Origin: Isotricha intestinalis
Lineage: Eukaryota; Ciliophora; Litostomatea; Vestibuliferida; Isotrichidae
DNA length: 35,271 nucleotides
Assembly: GCA_023807065.1 (NCBI GenBank)
Contig: JAJJLU010000508.1
Coordinates: 1 to 35,271, forward strand
Direction of reading: 5' to 3'
Shown here piece after piece: positions 19,692 through 28,648 of the stretch (position 1 is the stretch's first letter; each line of letters starts with the position of its first letter). The notes under the pieces were generated by a model that was not told where the DNA came from, made no database searches, and saw only the letters and a program-made list of their open reading frames with translations. Position numbers and translations under genes: made by a program.

Positions 19692-20515
19692 GTTTTTAAA
19701 ATATCAAAAATAAAAAATAAGTTTTAATTAATATTTTTTTGTAATAATTTTTGAGTTTGTTTATAAAAAAAATAAATATTTTTTTATATAAGAAAAATTT
19801 ATAAATATCTTTGTTCAAATAATCAATAATTAAACAATATAGTTTTACAAGGAAATATAAAAAAATTAAGAATCAAAAAAAAACAATAAATTCAATCTTT
19901 TCTACTTTAAATAAAATTATAATGAGTCTTATAATAATTTTAATTTTAATATATAAAACTGATTAAGTTATTTTAAATTTTATATTATATTCCTAATATA
20001 AAACAAATGAAAGTTTTTAAGTAATATATTAAATTATAAAAATCATGATTGTAATAAATTAATAAAAAGAAAAATAATTTGGTATTTATCAAAATGATAT
20101 TTAATATTTTTTTTTTTAAAAAATAAATTATCAAGAATAGAATAATAATGAAAAAAATGAAATAAAATGCTTTTAAAAAATATATATAATAAAATATTAT
20201 TTTTAAATTGAAAAATAATGTTAAATAATTTAATTTAAAATTTATAAAATGAAAATTTAAATGTGAACAAAAAGAATATGTGTTTTTTTTCAACATGAAA
20301 ATCCTTTTTTCCTCAATGTCATTTAGATAATCTTTTAGAACTAATAAAAAACTAAAAATATTCTTCACAAAATAAAATCCAATTATTAATAATAAGATAT
20401 TTCAAAAACAACAATATAATAAAAAGTATTTCATTAAATGATCATGATTAATTACAATTTATAATTATTAATATATAATATAATAATTTTTTATTTAACT
20501 TATTAAATTAAATAA
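19692..20515. other. Divergent intergenic region, 824 bases
   Basis: Lies between a minus-strand gene and the F-BAR-like gene, so both promoters should be here. It contains the doubtful hydrophobic frame described separately. Otherwise it is AT-rich with frequent stops. Confidence 0.5.
19985..20434 (-). CDS. Doubtful small hydrophobic frame with one in-frame TGA
   Basis: A minus-strand frame is open for 138 codons, from just after a TGA (20402-20404) down to a TAA at 19985-19987. Ten codons above that TGA, in the same phase, is an ATG at 20434 (MKYFLLYCCF). No ATG opens the frame before the TGA-free part, apart from an internal one. The product would be very rich in Phe, Ile, Leu and Tyr with at least two strongly hydrophobic runs (YFLKAFYFIFFIIILFLIIY is the clearest). 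This could be a small membrane protein, a gene with an unseen first exon, or AT-rich DNA that is open by chance. No intron with GT and AG fits. I do not recognise it. Confidence 0.25.
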
Positions 20516-22186
20516 ATGATTAATGAATTATTTGTAGGAAAAATTTTTGATGTGAAAAAACTATTTTTTTCAGAAGATGATGAAATTAAAATATTAAAAA
20601 ATATATATTTTGCTTTAACTGAATATCAAAATATTGAAGGAGAATATACTTCAACAATAAATAGAATATATGAGTTAATTAAATCAAATAATAATAATAA
20701 TAATTTTTTTATTAATTCTCTTAATTCAAAAATTAATGATTATTTTAAAATAAAATTAAATCATCATCTTGAATTATATAATGAATTACAAAATGAAATT
20801 TGTCCTTCTTTTGGTAAATTATTATTAAATGAAGAATTAAATTTTGAAAATAAAAAGATGGAATATATAAATATATTAAATGAATATAAATTAAATAAAA
20901 CTAATCTTTATGATAAAAAAGAGGAATACAATAAAATAGGAATTGATTACTTAAACCAATTATTAGATAAATGTAAATTTTTAGTTAATAATAAAAAAAT
21001 ACAAATATCTGATAAAAAATTTATTGATAAATTAAATGAATTTCATGAAAAAAAAATAAAAAATTCAAGTCAAGAATCAACAAGACAATATATAAATGCA
21101 ATAAATGATTATAATTCTTCAGCAGATAATTTAATTTTTTCTTCAAAAGAATCATTTAATCATTTTAAAGAAATAAGAGAAAAATATATGAAAGAATTTA
21201 TAATTTTAATAACAAAATTTATTAATAAAGAAAAAATAAATTCAGAACTAACAAATTCCATAAATGAATTAGATACTTTAATTAATAATTTTGAAGTAGA
21301 AAAAGATTTAAATGAATTTCTTCAAAATCATTTAAATTATATAGATAAACCTATAAAGGAAGATTTCACAACTTTTTTTTCTTCTAGTCCAGAATATTTT
21401 AATTTTAATGAATTAAAAAATGAATATAATGAAGGAAGTCAATTAATTCCAATAATAAAAAATTATATTTCTAAAGAATTTCATTATTTTTCTCCTTATT
21501 TAGAACATGAAAATGAATCAATTAAAAAGAAATTTTTAGATTTAAGAGAATATTTAACTCAAGCTTATCAAGGAAAAGCAGGAAATTATTTAGAAAAATT
21601 AAAAAAATATTTTATTGGAGAAAAATGTGAACAATATATTTCATTTTTTCTATCTCATCTTAACAAAATAAGAACTCAATTAATGAATTTATCAAATTCT
21701 GGATATGAAAATTTAAAAGAAATTTTTCTTTTAATTTTAGATTATATTCACAAAGAAAAAAGATATGAATATTTTGAATTAATTTTAATTTTATCACAAA
21801 CGTTTTATAAAAATGAAGAAGGTTATCCTAAAGTTTTATTACAAGATGATATTAAAGGGCATCCTATTTTTAAAGAAAAAAATACTTGGATTTATTCTCT
21901 TTGTCAAAGAATTGAAAAAGATTCATCTGTGATTGAAAAAAATGATAAAAATCAAAAAAATATTATTTTTTCATGTATACTAACTTATAAATTTAATTTA
22001 GTTAATTTTGGTTTTGATGAAAATGATATTAATGATATAATAAAATCCATTTTTGAAAAATTTAATGTTGGAGAAGAAGGTAATGCACTTTTAAATATAA
22101 ATACTTCAATTAATAAAAAAGAAAATAATGAAAATAAACAAGAAGAGAAAAAAGAAGAAGAAATAAAAAATGAAAAAAAGGAATAA
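20516..22186 (+). CDS. F-BAR-like protein with SBF2/KIAA0513-like C-terminal region
   Basis: A 556-residue protein. Residues about 1-260 have the helix pattern of a BAR/F-BAR domain: EGEYTSTINRIYELIK, KLNHHLELYNELQNEICPSF, NKKMEYINILNEYKL, then RQYINAINDYNSSADN and FNHFKEIREKYMKEFI. Residues about 385-500 have a helical region with LILSQTFYKNEEGYPKVLLQ and DDIKGHPIFKEKNTWIYSL. The second motif resembles the HPIW-type block in SBF2-like domains of KIAA0513, MADD and MTMR5/13 relatives. BAR domains bend or sense membranes, so a role in membrane trafficking is a reasonable inference. The C-terminus is a low-complexity Lys/Glu tail. The ATG is the only one before the first helix. Both domain calls are by eye and need a profile search. 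Confidence 0.6.
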   Translation: MINELFVGKIFDVKKLFFSEDDEIKILKNIYFALTEYQNIEGEYTSTINRIYELIKSNNNNNNFFINSLNSKINDYFKIKLNHHLELYNELQNEICPSFGKLLLNEELNFENKKMEYINILNEYKLNKTNLYDKKEEYNKIGIDYLNQLLDKCKFLVNNKKIQISDKKFIDKLNEFHEKKIKNSSQESTRQYINAINDYNSSADNLIFSSKESFNHFKEIREKYMKEFIILITKFINKEKINSELTNSINELDTLINNFEVEKDLNEFLQNHLNYIDKPIKEDFTTFFSSSPEYFNFNELKNEYNEGSQLIPIIKNYISKEFHYFSPYLEHENESIKKKFLDLREYLTQAYQGKAGNYLEKLKKYFIGEKCEQYISFFLSHLNKIRTQLMNLSNSGYENLKEIFLLILDYIHKEKRYEYFELILILSQTFYKNEEGYPKVLLQDDIKGHPIFKEKNTWIYSLCQRIEKDSSVIEKNDKNQKNIIFSCILTYKFNLVNFGFDENDINDIIKSIFEKFNVGEEGNALLNINTSINKKENNENKQEEKKEEEIKNEKKE

Positions 22187-22218
22187 AAAAATCATAAAAT
22201 ATTTTTTTTTAATGATAT

Positions 22219-22923
22219 TTAATTTGTTTTAAATAAACTTAATTTATGATAATGTTGATAAGATTTAAGAGCTTGAATACAATTTTCACAAATATTAAAT
22301 TGACATTTTTCACAATAATATAATATTTGAAAATTGCTATTACAACAATAATGACATTCTTCATTATTTAAAGGTTTAAAATAATTACTATTTTTATTCT
22401 CAGAAAAAGGCATATAACCAATATTACTCATTAGATTTTCATAAAAAACTTGATTAATAAAATCTTCATTTGATTTATCATTAAAAGAAATATTTTTTAA
22501 ATTGTTTTCATTTTCATTAACCTTTGTTATTTTTCTATTTTCAATTTCTTCTCTTATAGAATCTAATTTATTTAAATATTCTTCAATTTCTTCATCAATT
22601 TTTTTTGTTGTTTCATCATGTGGTAAATCAGAAATGTTAAAATTTTGTTTTTTTTTTAATTTTCCTTTTCTTAAAATCATATCTTTTTTTAATTCATATT
22701 TTACTGAAAAAGGGTCTTTTTTGTTTTTTGTTGCTTCTTCAAATTTTTCAAAAGATTTCTGGTTAAATATACTATATTTTTTCCCTTCTATTTCATAATA
22801 AAAAAAATAATCATTTATATTATTTTTATTAAGATCTTTTGATGCTTTCTCAAGAAATTCATTATATGTTTTAGATGATTTATCATATATAAATGTATCA
22901 TTTGATAAATCAGAAAATGACAT
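22219..22923 (-). CDS. PB1-like plus ZZ-type zinc finger protein
   Basis: A 234-residue protein. The C-terminus is a ZZ-type zinc finger with ligands in the right order: C190-x2-C193, C204-x2-C207, C212-x2-C215, then H224-x-H226 (ECHYCC, YYCEKCQFNICENC, YQHYH). The N-terminal 80 residues look like a PB1 domain: FIYDKSSKTYNEFLEKASKD followed by FFYYEIEGKKYSIFNQKSFE, matching the second half of PB1, where an acidic and glycine turn precedes a helix. PB1 plus ZZ is the arrangement of p62/SQSTM1, NBR1 and plant Joka2 cargo receptors. I see no UBA domain, so autophagy is only a suggestion. Residues 95-170 are a charged, probably helical linker. It is convergent with the F-BAR-like gene, 32 bases away. 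Confidence 0.6.
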   Translation of the reverse strand: MSFSDLSNDTFIYDKSSKTYNEFLEKASKDLNKNNINDYFFYYEIEGKKYSIFNQKSFEKFEEATKNKKDPFSVKYELKKDMILRKGKLKKKQNFNISDLPHDETTKKIDEEIEEYLNKLDSIREEIENRKITKVNENENNLKNISFNDKSNEDFINQVFYENLMSNIGYMPFSENKNSNYFKPLNNEECHYCCNSNFQILYYCEKCQFNICENCIQALKSYQHYHKLSLFKTN

Positions 22924-23113
22924 TTTTTTTTTGATTATTTTTTTGTTAACTATTATAGATAAAGAAAAAAATAAAAATATTAAATAACAATTTAATTATA
23001 TATTTCAAGTTTTTTAGAAGTATTTAAAATAATGATATAATTGTATTTATAAAATAAAGATTTCTTTCATTTTTTCTTATATTATTTCCTTCTAATATTT
23101 TCAATTATACTTT

Positions 23114-24117
23114 TTAAATTTTTGGTTTTTTCAAATAATTTGAATTATTATCATTATTTTTTTGAATTTTTTTTTTTTTAAATTTATTTATATTATTACA
23201 ATTATTATTTATTTCAGTTTTACTACCAATAAAAATATTACTATAACTATTTAATTGTCCAACTTTGGAATTATTATTATTATAAGTTGAAGAAGGAAAT
23301 AATAATCCACTAATTTTATTTCTACTTATTGGAATTGAATCAGTAATTTTTGATTTTTGTTTTACTGAAGAAGATAAGTGTTTTTTCTTTTTAATTGAAG
23401 GTTCTTTTTCTTTTAATTTATATAGTAAATCTTTAGTATATAATCTTTGTGTATAACCTTTATTATCATTGAATGTTTTTTTATTTTCGATTTCTTTTTT
23501 TTTATCAGCTGAAAAAGAAGGATATTTTATTTTAGATTTATTATTTATTTCTGTTATTAATTTTTCTGTATCATTATTTATAAAAGTTTGATCTTCTTCT
23601 AAATTTGAATTTTCAAATTTAAAAGTTATTATTGAATTTTCTTTTACTAATGATAAAGGAATATCTTCAAATGCTTTTGAAGAATTTGTACTTATATCTT
23701 TTTTATAATTTAATAATTCCTTTTTTAAATTATTTTTAAATTCATCGTTTTCTAAAGAAATATTATTTATTTCTTCGATAATATTTATTAATCTCCTTTT
23801 ATAACTTTCATGATTAATATTTATTAAGTTATTTATAAAATGTAATTTAAATTCATTTTCATCTTCTGGATTTAATATTATTTGATTTATTTGATAAATT
23901 AAAGTTAATTCTAATGATTGTAATGACATAATTTCTGATATAATTTTTTTAACTGAAAAAAACTATTATATATTAACTTACTATTAGTTTTTTTTTCTAA
24001 ATTATTTTCAAGAATCAATTCGTTTTCTATATTTTTTAACATTTTAGATATTATTATTATATAATCAAATTTTTCATTTATTTCATTAATTGTTGAAAAA
24101 CTATTGGAATGAGACAT
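23114..24117 (-). CDS. Unrecognised 324-residue protein, two exons
   Basis: Two minus-strand frames, 24117-23982 and 23952-23114, join across a 29-base intron into 325 codons including the stop. Splicing turns ...EKKTN into IKKIISEI and then MSLQSLELTLIYQINQ without breaking the frame. Each part alone would be an odd fragment: the first would end in a short nonsense tail, and the second would start at an internal Met. The first 130 residues look helical with heptad-like spacing (YIIIISKMLKNIENELILEN, LELTLIYQINQIILN). The rest is Ser/Asn/Lys-rich and probably disordered. No domain recognised. Confidence 0.75.
23953..23981 (-). other. Intron (29 nt) in the 23.1-24.1 kb gene
   Basis: On the minus strand it begins GTAAGTTAATA and ends TTTTTTTCAG, a textbook donor and acceptor. 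It contains in-frame stops. Its length equals that of PP2C intron 1. Confidence 0.85.
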
Positions 24118-24264
24118 TAATTAACTAATTTAATTATTAAAAAGTGAAAATTAAAAATTAAAATATTTTATTTAAATATTATTATTAAGTATAATATTAT
24201 ATTTACTTTTCTTAAAATCATTTTTTAATATTAACTATATATATATAAAATTTATTTAATATTT

Positions 24265-25605
24265 TTATTTTTTATTTAATTGCTTTTGTTTCAATTGATT
24301 ATACATTCCAAGTAAATTTTTTTTATCTTTATTATCTTGATTCTCAGTAAAAGAAGAAGGAAATTCATTTTCATGAAAATTACTTTCATCATTATTTAAA
24401 CTAATATTATTTCTATTAACTGGAATTTGAAAAACAGGAGAAAAATTATTATTATTATAATTAATAGCATAATTATTATTTAAAACTCCAAGAACTTTAT
24501 TATTGTTTCTTAATACATTATCTATTGATAAATGATTATTTTGATTTTGTTGAATAGAAATATTATTATTATCATTTAATTTAATTTCAGAATAATTTTC
24601 AAATTTATTACTAAACATAGAAGAACTTCTTAAATTAAAAGGATCAAGGTTATTATCATATACATTATTTAAACTAAAACCGCTTTGAAAAAAATTATTA
24701 TTAGATCTATTTAGAAGATTTCTTAAATTATCTTCTTCAGTTTCTAAATTTTGTAAAGATTTTCTGTTTAAATTATTCAGATTAACATCCAATAAAGAAG
24801 GATTTTTGACTTGAATATTTGTTAAAGATTGCTGACTTTGATTATTTTGAGGCATTAAATAATTATAAGAAAAATCATTTTTTTTGTCATATGGACTAGA
24901 ATAATAATTAAATCCTTGAAAATATGGATTAACCATATTTATTCCATTACTTAAATTTTGGGATTTAAAATTATTTACATTAAAATTTAACATTTCTTCT
25001 TTTAATTTATTATTATCTTGAACAATATTAAAATTATTGTGAAGTCTTTCTTTTGTTGATTTTTTTATTTTTTTTCCTAAATTTTTATTAATTTTATTAT
25101 TATTTGATGATGATGAAATTGATCTTTCATTTGATACATTTTTAACTTTAAAATTAATATTTTTAATATTTAAATTATCATTTTTTTTTTCTTCTTCATC
25201 AATTGAAATAATATCTTCTTCTTCTTTTTGTTTATTTTCATTATAAGGTAAACTCATTTTTAAAATTTTATCAACAACATTATTATAATCAATATAGTTA
25301 TTTTTACAATAAATATTAAAAGGTCTTTTTAATAATCTAAACCTATCATTAACTTCACTATAAGTAAAATTCCTATGATTTTTTATTTTTTCATTATAAA
25401 TTTTTTTCCAGTTAATATATTTATCATTAATAGAATTATCTTGTTCTTTAATATATTCAAAAATAATTAATTCATCATCTCCAGATAATCTTTTAACAAA
25501 AAAACCAATAAACATTAAATAATCATATGTTGAAAAACCAAAATTTGACCATCCAAATTCATCTAATATCATAGAAAAAATTGTTAATTCATATTCATTC
25601 ATCAT
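24265..25605 (-). CDS. Unrecognised Asn-rich protein; frame extends 5' to a TAA at 25768
   Basis: From the first Met (MMNEYELTIFSMILDEFGWS) this is 446 residues. The first 110 residues look like a folded domain (FGFSTYDYLMFIGFFVKRL, then RLLKRPFNIYCKNNYIDYNN). The rest is low-complexity and rich in Asn, Ser and Gln (NNNNFSPVFQIPVNRNN type). No family recognised. The phase stays open for another 54 codons upstream of this Met and reads like protein (KNYLSLYKKYINEELTPLCI, then NNDLHKILLSLTKKL) up to a TAA at 25768-25770. Past that stop the same phase is the 65-residue frame at 25768-25965. The true gene therefore probably starts upstream, and the Met at 25605 is unlikely to be the start. See findings for the in-frame TAA. 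Confidence 0.6.
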   Translation of the reverse strand: MMNEYELTIFSMILDEFGWSNFGFSTYDYLMFIGFFVKRLSGDDELIIFEYIKEQDNSINDKYINWKKIYNEKIKNHRNFTYSEVNDRFRLLKRPFNIYCKNNYIDYNNVVDKILKMSLPYNENKQKEEEDIISIDEEEKKNDNLNIKNINFKVKNVSNERSISSSSNNNKINKNLGKKIKKSTKERLHNNFNIVQDNNKLKEEMLNFNVNNFKSQNLSNGINMVNPYFQGFNYYSSPYDKKNDFSYNYLMPQNNQSQQSLTNIQVKNPSLLDVNLNNLNRKSLQNLETEEDNLRNLLNRSNNNFFQSGFSLNNVYDNNLDPFNLRSSSMFSNKFENYSEIKLNDNNNISIQQNQNNHLSIDNVLRNNNKVLGVLNNNYAINYNNNNFSPVFQIPVNRNNISLNNDESNFHENEFPSSFTENQDNKDKKNLLGMYNQLKQKQLNKK

Positions 25606-25767
25606 TAATTTTTTTGTTAATGATAATAAAATTTTATGGAGGTCATTATTATTTTTTATTTCTAAATCTAATGTTTTTGATTTTGAGATTATTCTATTTA
25701 TAAATACTATACATAATGGAGTTAATTCTTCATTTATATATTTTTTATATAAAGATAAATAATTTTT

Positions 25768-25965
25768 TTATTGTTCATTGTCATTTATAAAAATATCCAT
25801 TTTTGGAAATGGATTATTTTCAATTTCTGAATTTATTTTTTGTTTAAATTTAAGCATATCTAATTCCTGAGTTGGCTTTATTTTATCTTTTTGAATTTTA
25901 TTATTTAATAAAGATTTATTTTTATTTGTTATTTTTTTATTTTGATTTTTACTATTCTTTCCCAT
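25768..25965 (-). CDS. Short Lys/Asn-rich frame, likely the 5' part of the 24.3-25.6 kb gene
   Basis: ATG to TAA, 65 residues (MGKNSKNQNKKITNKNKSLL at the start, FPKMDIFINDNEQ at the end). It has no recognisable domain, is highly basic and probably disordered, and would be a plausible N-terminal tail. It is in the same phase as the long frame downstream, separated only by the single TAA at 25768-25770. No GT-to-AG intron of 25-40 bases removes that stop; the only upstream GT is near 25953. It could be a short protein in its own right, or the N-terminus of one longer protein interrupted by readthrough, mutation or a sequencing error. Confidence 0.5.
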   Translation of the reverse strand: MGKNSKNQNKKITNKNKSLLNNKIQKDKIKPTQELDMLKFKQKINSEIENNPFPKMDIFINDNEQ

Positions 25966-26225
25966 TTTTAATGTAATTTGAAATTTATTAATTTATAAAA
26001 AATTATAAAATAGTATAAAAATAAAAAGATTGAGAAATTCAGTTGATTTTGTTAATTATTAATTTATTTCTTTTTTATTTATATAATTAATTCAAAATCA
26101 AATAAATTTAATTGAATCATATTGAATATATAAAATCAATATATTTAAATTAAAGAAAATGAAATCTTTGTTATTTGTTTTAATTTATATATTAATTAAT
26201 AAATATATTGTTAATTTTGGTTTCT

Positions 26226-28553
26226 TTATACATTAGAATTATTATAAAGTATCTTTTCAAATATATGCTGATTTTTTCTCACAAAATCAAATTTTCTAAA
26301 AGTCTTTAAAGTATTAGTTTCTCCATCAATTAAATAAATTTTTTTCAAAAGAATAAAATATTGATTACAATCCTCAGTTTTATTATAAGCTATATGAATA
26401 TCATTATATTTAATATATTCATATTTTACAAAACTAAAAATTGAATTAGCTAAAATATCAATAATATAAATATTCTTTCCATAAAAAAAATTTATATCTT
26501 TTAAATAAGAGACAATAACTTTCTTTATTTCTTTTTTTTGGTTTTTATTTACAATTTTTGCATAATAATAAATAATTTCTCTCATATATATATTAGAGTA
26601 TGATAAAACATTTTTATTTTTTACAGTTGAAAGAGTTGCAAGTATATAAGAATTATAAATTTCAGAAATTTCATATTTTTTATTGTTATATAAATCTGTT
26701 ATAGTTTTCCATTCATAATCTTCTATTCTTCCTCCACTATCTAAAAATGAAATATAACATTCTAAATCCTCTATAATATACTCATTTAATATTTCTTCTT
26801 TATTGTTTTGAATATTATTATTTGAATTAATATTTGCTATTGGTTCTTTTTGAGTATTTATTATTAATTGATTCATATTTATTTGATTATTATTATTATT
26901 TAACCCAGTTTTATTAAAATTATTAGTAGTAAGATTTTGATTATTTATTTTATAAATAATTTGATTATTATTATTATCATTATTTGGAATTACATTATTA
27001 ATTATATTTTTAGAAGGAATATTTATTTTTGGGATAAAAACTGGAACACTGCTATATAAATTAACTGGGTTAGATATATTCATATAATTATTATTTAATG
27101 TATTATTATTTTGATTCATTGGAATAAAAGAGTTATTAATATTTTGATTTATATTATTGATTTGGTTAATAGAATTATTATAATTTGAATTTGATTGACT
27201 TTTATTATTATTAGATAGAATATCAAAGCAATTTTTTTTTAAAATTAAAAAATTTTTAATTTCAATTTGAATATTAATATTTGCACTTTGAACTTTATTA
27301 ATATTCAAAAAATTATTTATTTTATTCTCAATAACTTTCATTGAAGTTTGATATTCCATTGGAGCTTTTATATTATCATATTTATTTTGACAAACAATAA
27401 AAGATTTACAAACTATTAAAAATACATTAATCAAAATTTCATATTCTTCTTTTTTTATCGTGCCATTAATTTTTTTTAAAATACGTTCTAAAACTAAAGG
27501 AAAACGAATTCTATGTAATAAAAGATTTTTAGCTAATTCTCCAATAAATTTAGCAACACCTATATAATAATGTTCATAATCTTTAATATTATCAAAAGAA
27601 CATTGTAACCATCTCTTAAACCAAAAAGAATTATTTATACCAATTGTAATTGGATTCTCTTTTTTCATTTTATTTTTAATAAAAGGAACTTGAGACGATA
27701 AAATTTTTAATAAATTGATGTTAGATGAAATATATTTATCATCATTTTTCATATTTTTTATCATTATTAAAATAAAAGATGAAAATTCTCTCTTTTTATA
27801 ATATTGATTAAGTTTAGAAATAAAAAGTAAATGATTATTGTTTTTATTATCTTCTGCCATCTTTTTGAATAATTCATTAAAAAATGCTTCATCTTTTAAA
27901 TTAATGCCTAAATTATTTTTTATTTTTATATCTGAATCATTATCACTATCAATATCAGAACTATCATTTTCAATATCAAATTTTGAATTTAAATTATTAA
28001 AATCATTAATATTAAATTCTTTTTTTTCTATTCTTTTAAATTTACTTATTATTTCAAAAGATATTTCATTAATTTCTTTTATTACAAATTGATTCCCTTG
28101 AGGAGTTGAACATGATTGAATTTTCATTTTTAAATTTTCTATTTTTAAACTTGCAATTTCTTCTTTTAATTTTTTATATGAATCATATAATGAATTAAAC
28201 ATTGTGTCAAAATATGCATCTGATAAATTTAAAGGGATTTTAATTTCATTTATAAATTGATTTGGTTTAAATGATAATAACATTTGATTTTCTTTTTCAG
28301 ATAAACAAAACTTATTTTCTTTACATAACTCTATTATATAAAGATATATGTTTTTAATTGTTTCAAAAGAATAAAAAAAATTATCAAATTTCCAAAAGTC
28401 ATTCATACAATAATTATCTTTATATATTTTTTTTGGAGAAGAATTTTCATCATCAACTCTAAAAGATATATTTGAATTAATATGAATTATTTTTAATTGA
28501 TATTGTTTTTTATCATTTTTAAAAACAAATTTTTCTCCTAAATGTTCATTCAT
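26226..28553 (-). CDS. MIF4G-like (eIF4G-type) protein, Asn-rich middle
   Basis: A 775-residue protein. Residues about 225-440 look like a HEAT-repeat MIF4G domain: LLFISKLNQYYKKREFSSFI, LLKILSSQVPFIKNKM, and the key block KFIGELAKNLLLHRIRFPLV near residue 330. The last resembles FIGELFK-type sequence of eIF4G and relatives. A block of about 150 residues rich in Asn and Gln follows (485-630). A C-terminal helical region (LECYISFLDSGGRIEDYEWK, MREIIYYYAKIVNKNQKKE) might be a second helical domain such as MA3 or W2, but the match is weak. The first 150 residues hold a compact N-terminal domain I do not recognise. Translation initiation or mRNA metabolism is inferred from the single clear motif. 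The start lies 95 bases from the divergent cyclic-nucleotide-binding gene. Confidence 0.45.
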   Translation of the reverse strand: MNEHLGEKFVFKNDKKQYQLKIIHINSNISFRVDDENSSPKKIYKDNYCMNDFWKFDNFFYSFETIKNIYLYIIELCKENKFCLSEKENQMLLSFKPNQFINEIKIPLNLSDAYFDTMFNSLYDSYKKLKEEIASLKIENLKMKIQSCSTPQGNQFVIKEINEISFEIISKFKRIEKKEFNINDFNNLNSKFDIENDSSDIDSDNDSDIKIKNNLGINLKDEAFFNELFKKMAEDNKNNNHLLFISKLNQYYKKREFSSFILIMIKNMKNDDKYISSNINLLKILSSQVPFIKNKMKKENPITIGINNSFWFKRWLQCSFDNIKDYEHYYIGVAKFIGELAKNLLLHRIRFPLVLERILKKINGTIKKEEYEILINVFLIVCKSFIVCQNKYDNIKAPMEYQTSMKVIENKINNFLNINKVQSANINIQIEIKNFLILKKNCFDILSNNNKSQSNSNYNNSINQINNINQNINNSFIPMNQNNNTLNNNYMNISNPVNLYSSVPVFIPKINIPSKNIINNVIPNNDNNNNQIIYKINNQNLTTNNFNKTGLNNNNNQINMNQLIINTQKEPIANINSNNNIQNNKEEILNEYIIEDLECYISFLDSGGRIEDYEWKTITDLYNNKKYEISEIYNSYILATLSTVKNKNVLSYSNIYMREIIYYYAKIVNKNQKKEIKKVIVSYLKDINFFYGKNIYIIDILANSIFSFVKYEYIKYNDIHIAYNKTEDCNQYFILLKKIYLIDGETNTLKTFRKFDFVRKNQHIFEKILYNNSNV

Positions 28554-28648
28554 TTTTAAATAAAAAACTTTAATTCAATGTTAATATATATATTAAGTAG
28601 ATTAATTTTTTGTTAAACTAAAATATTTAAAAAATCATATTAATTAAA

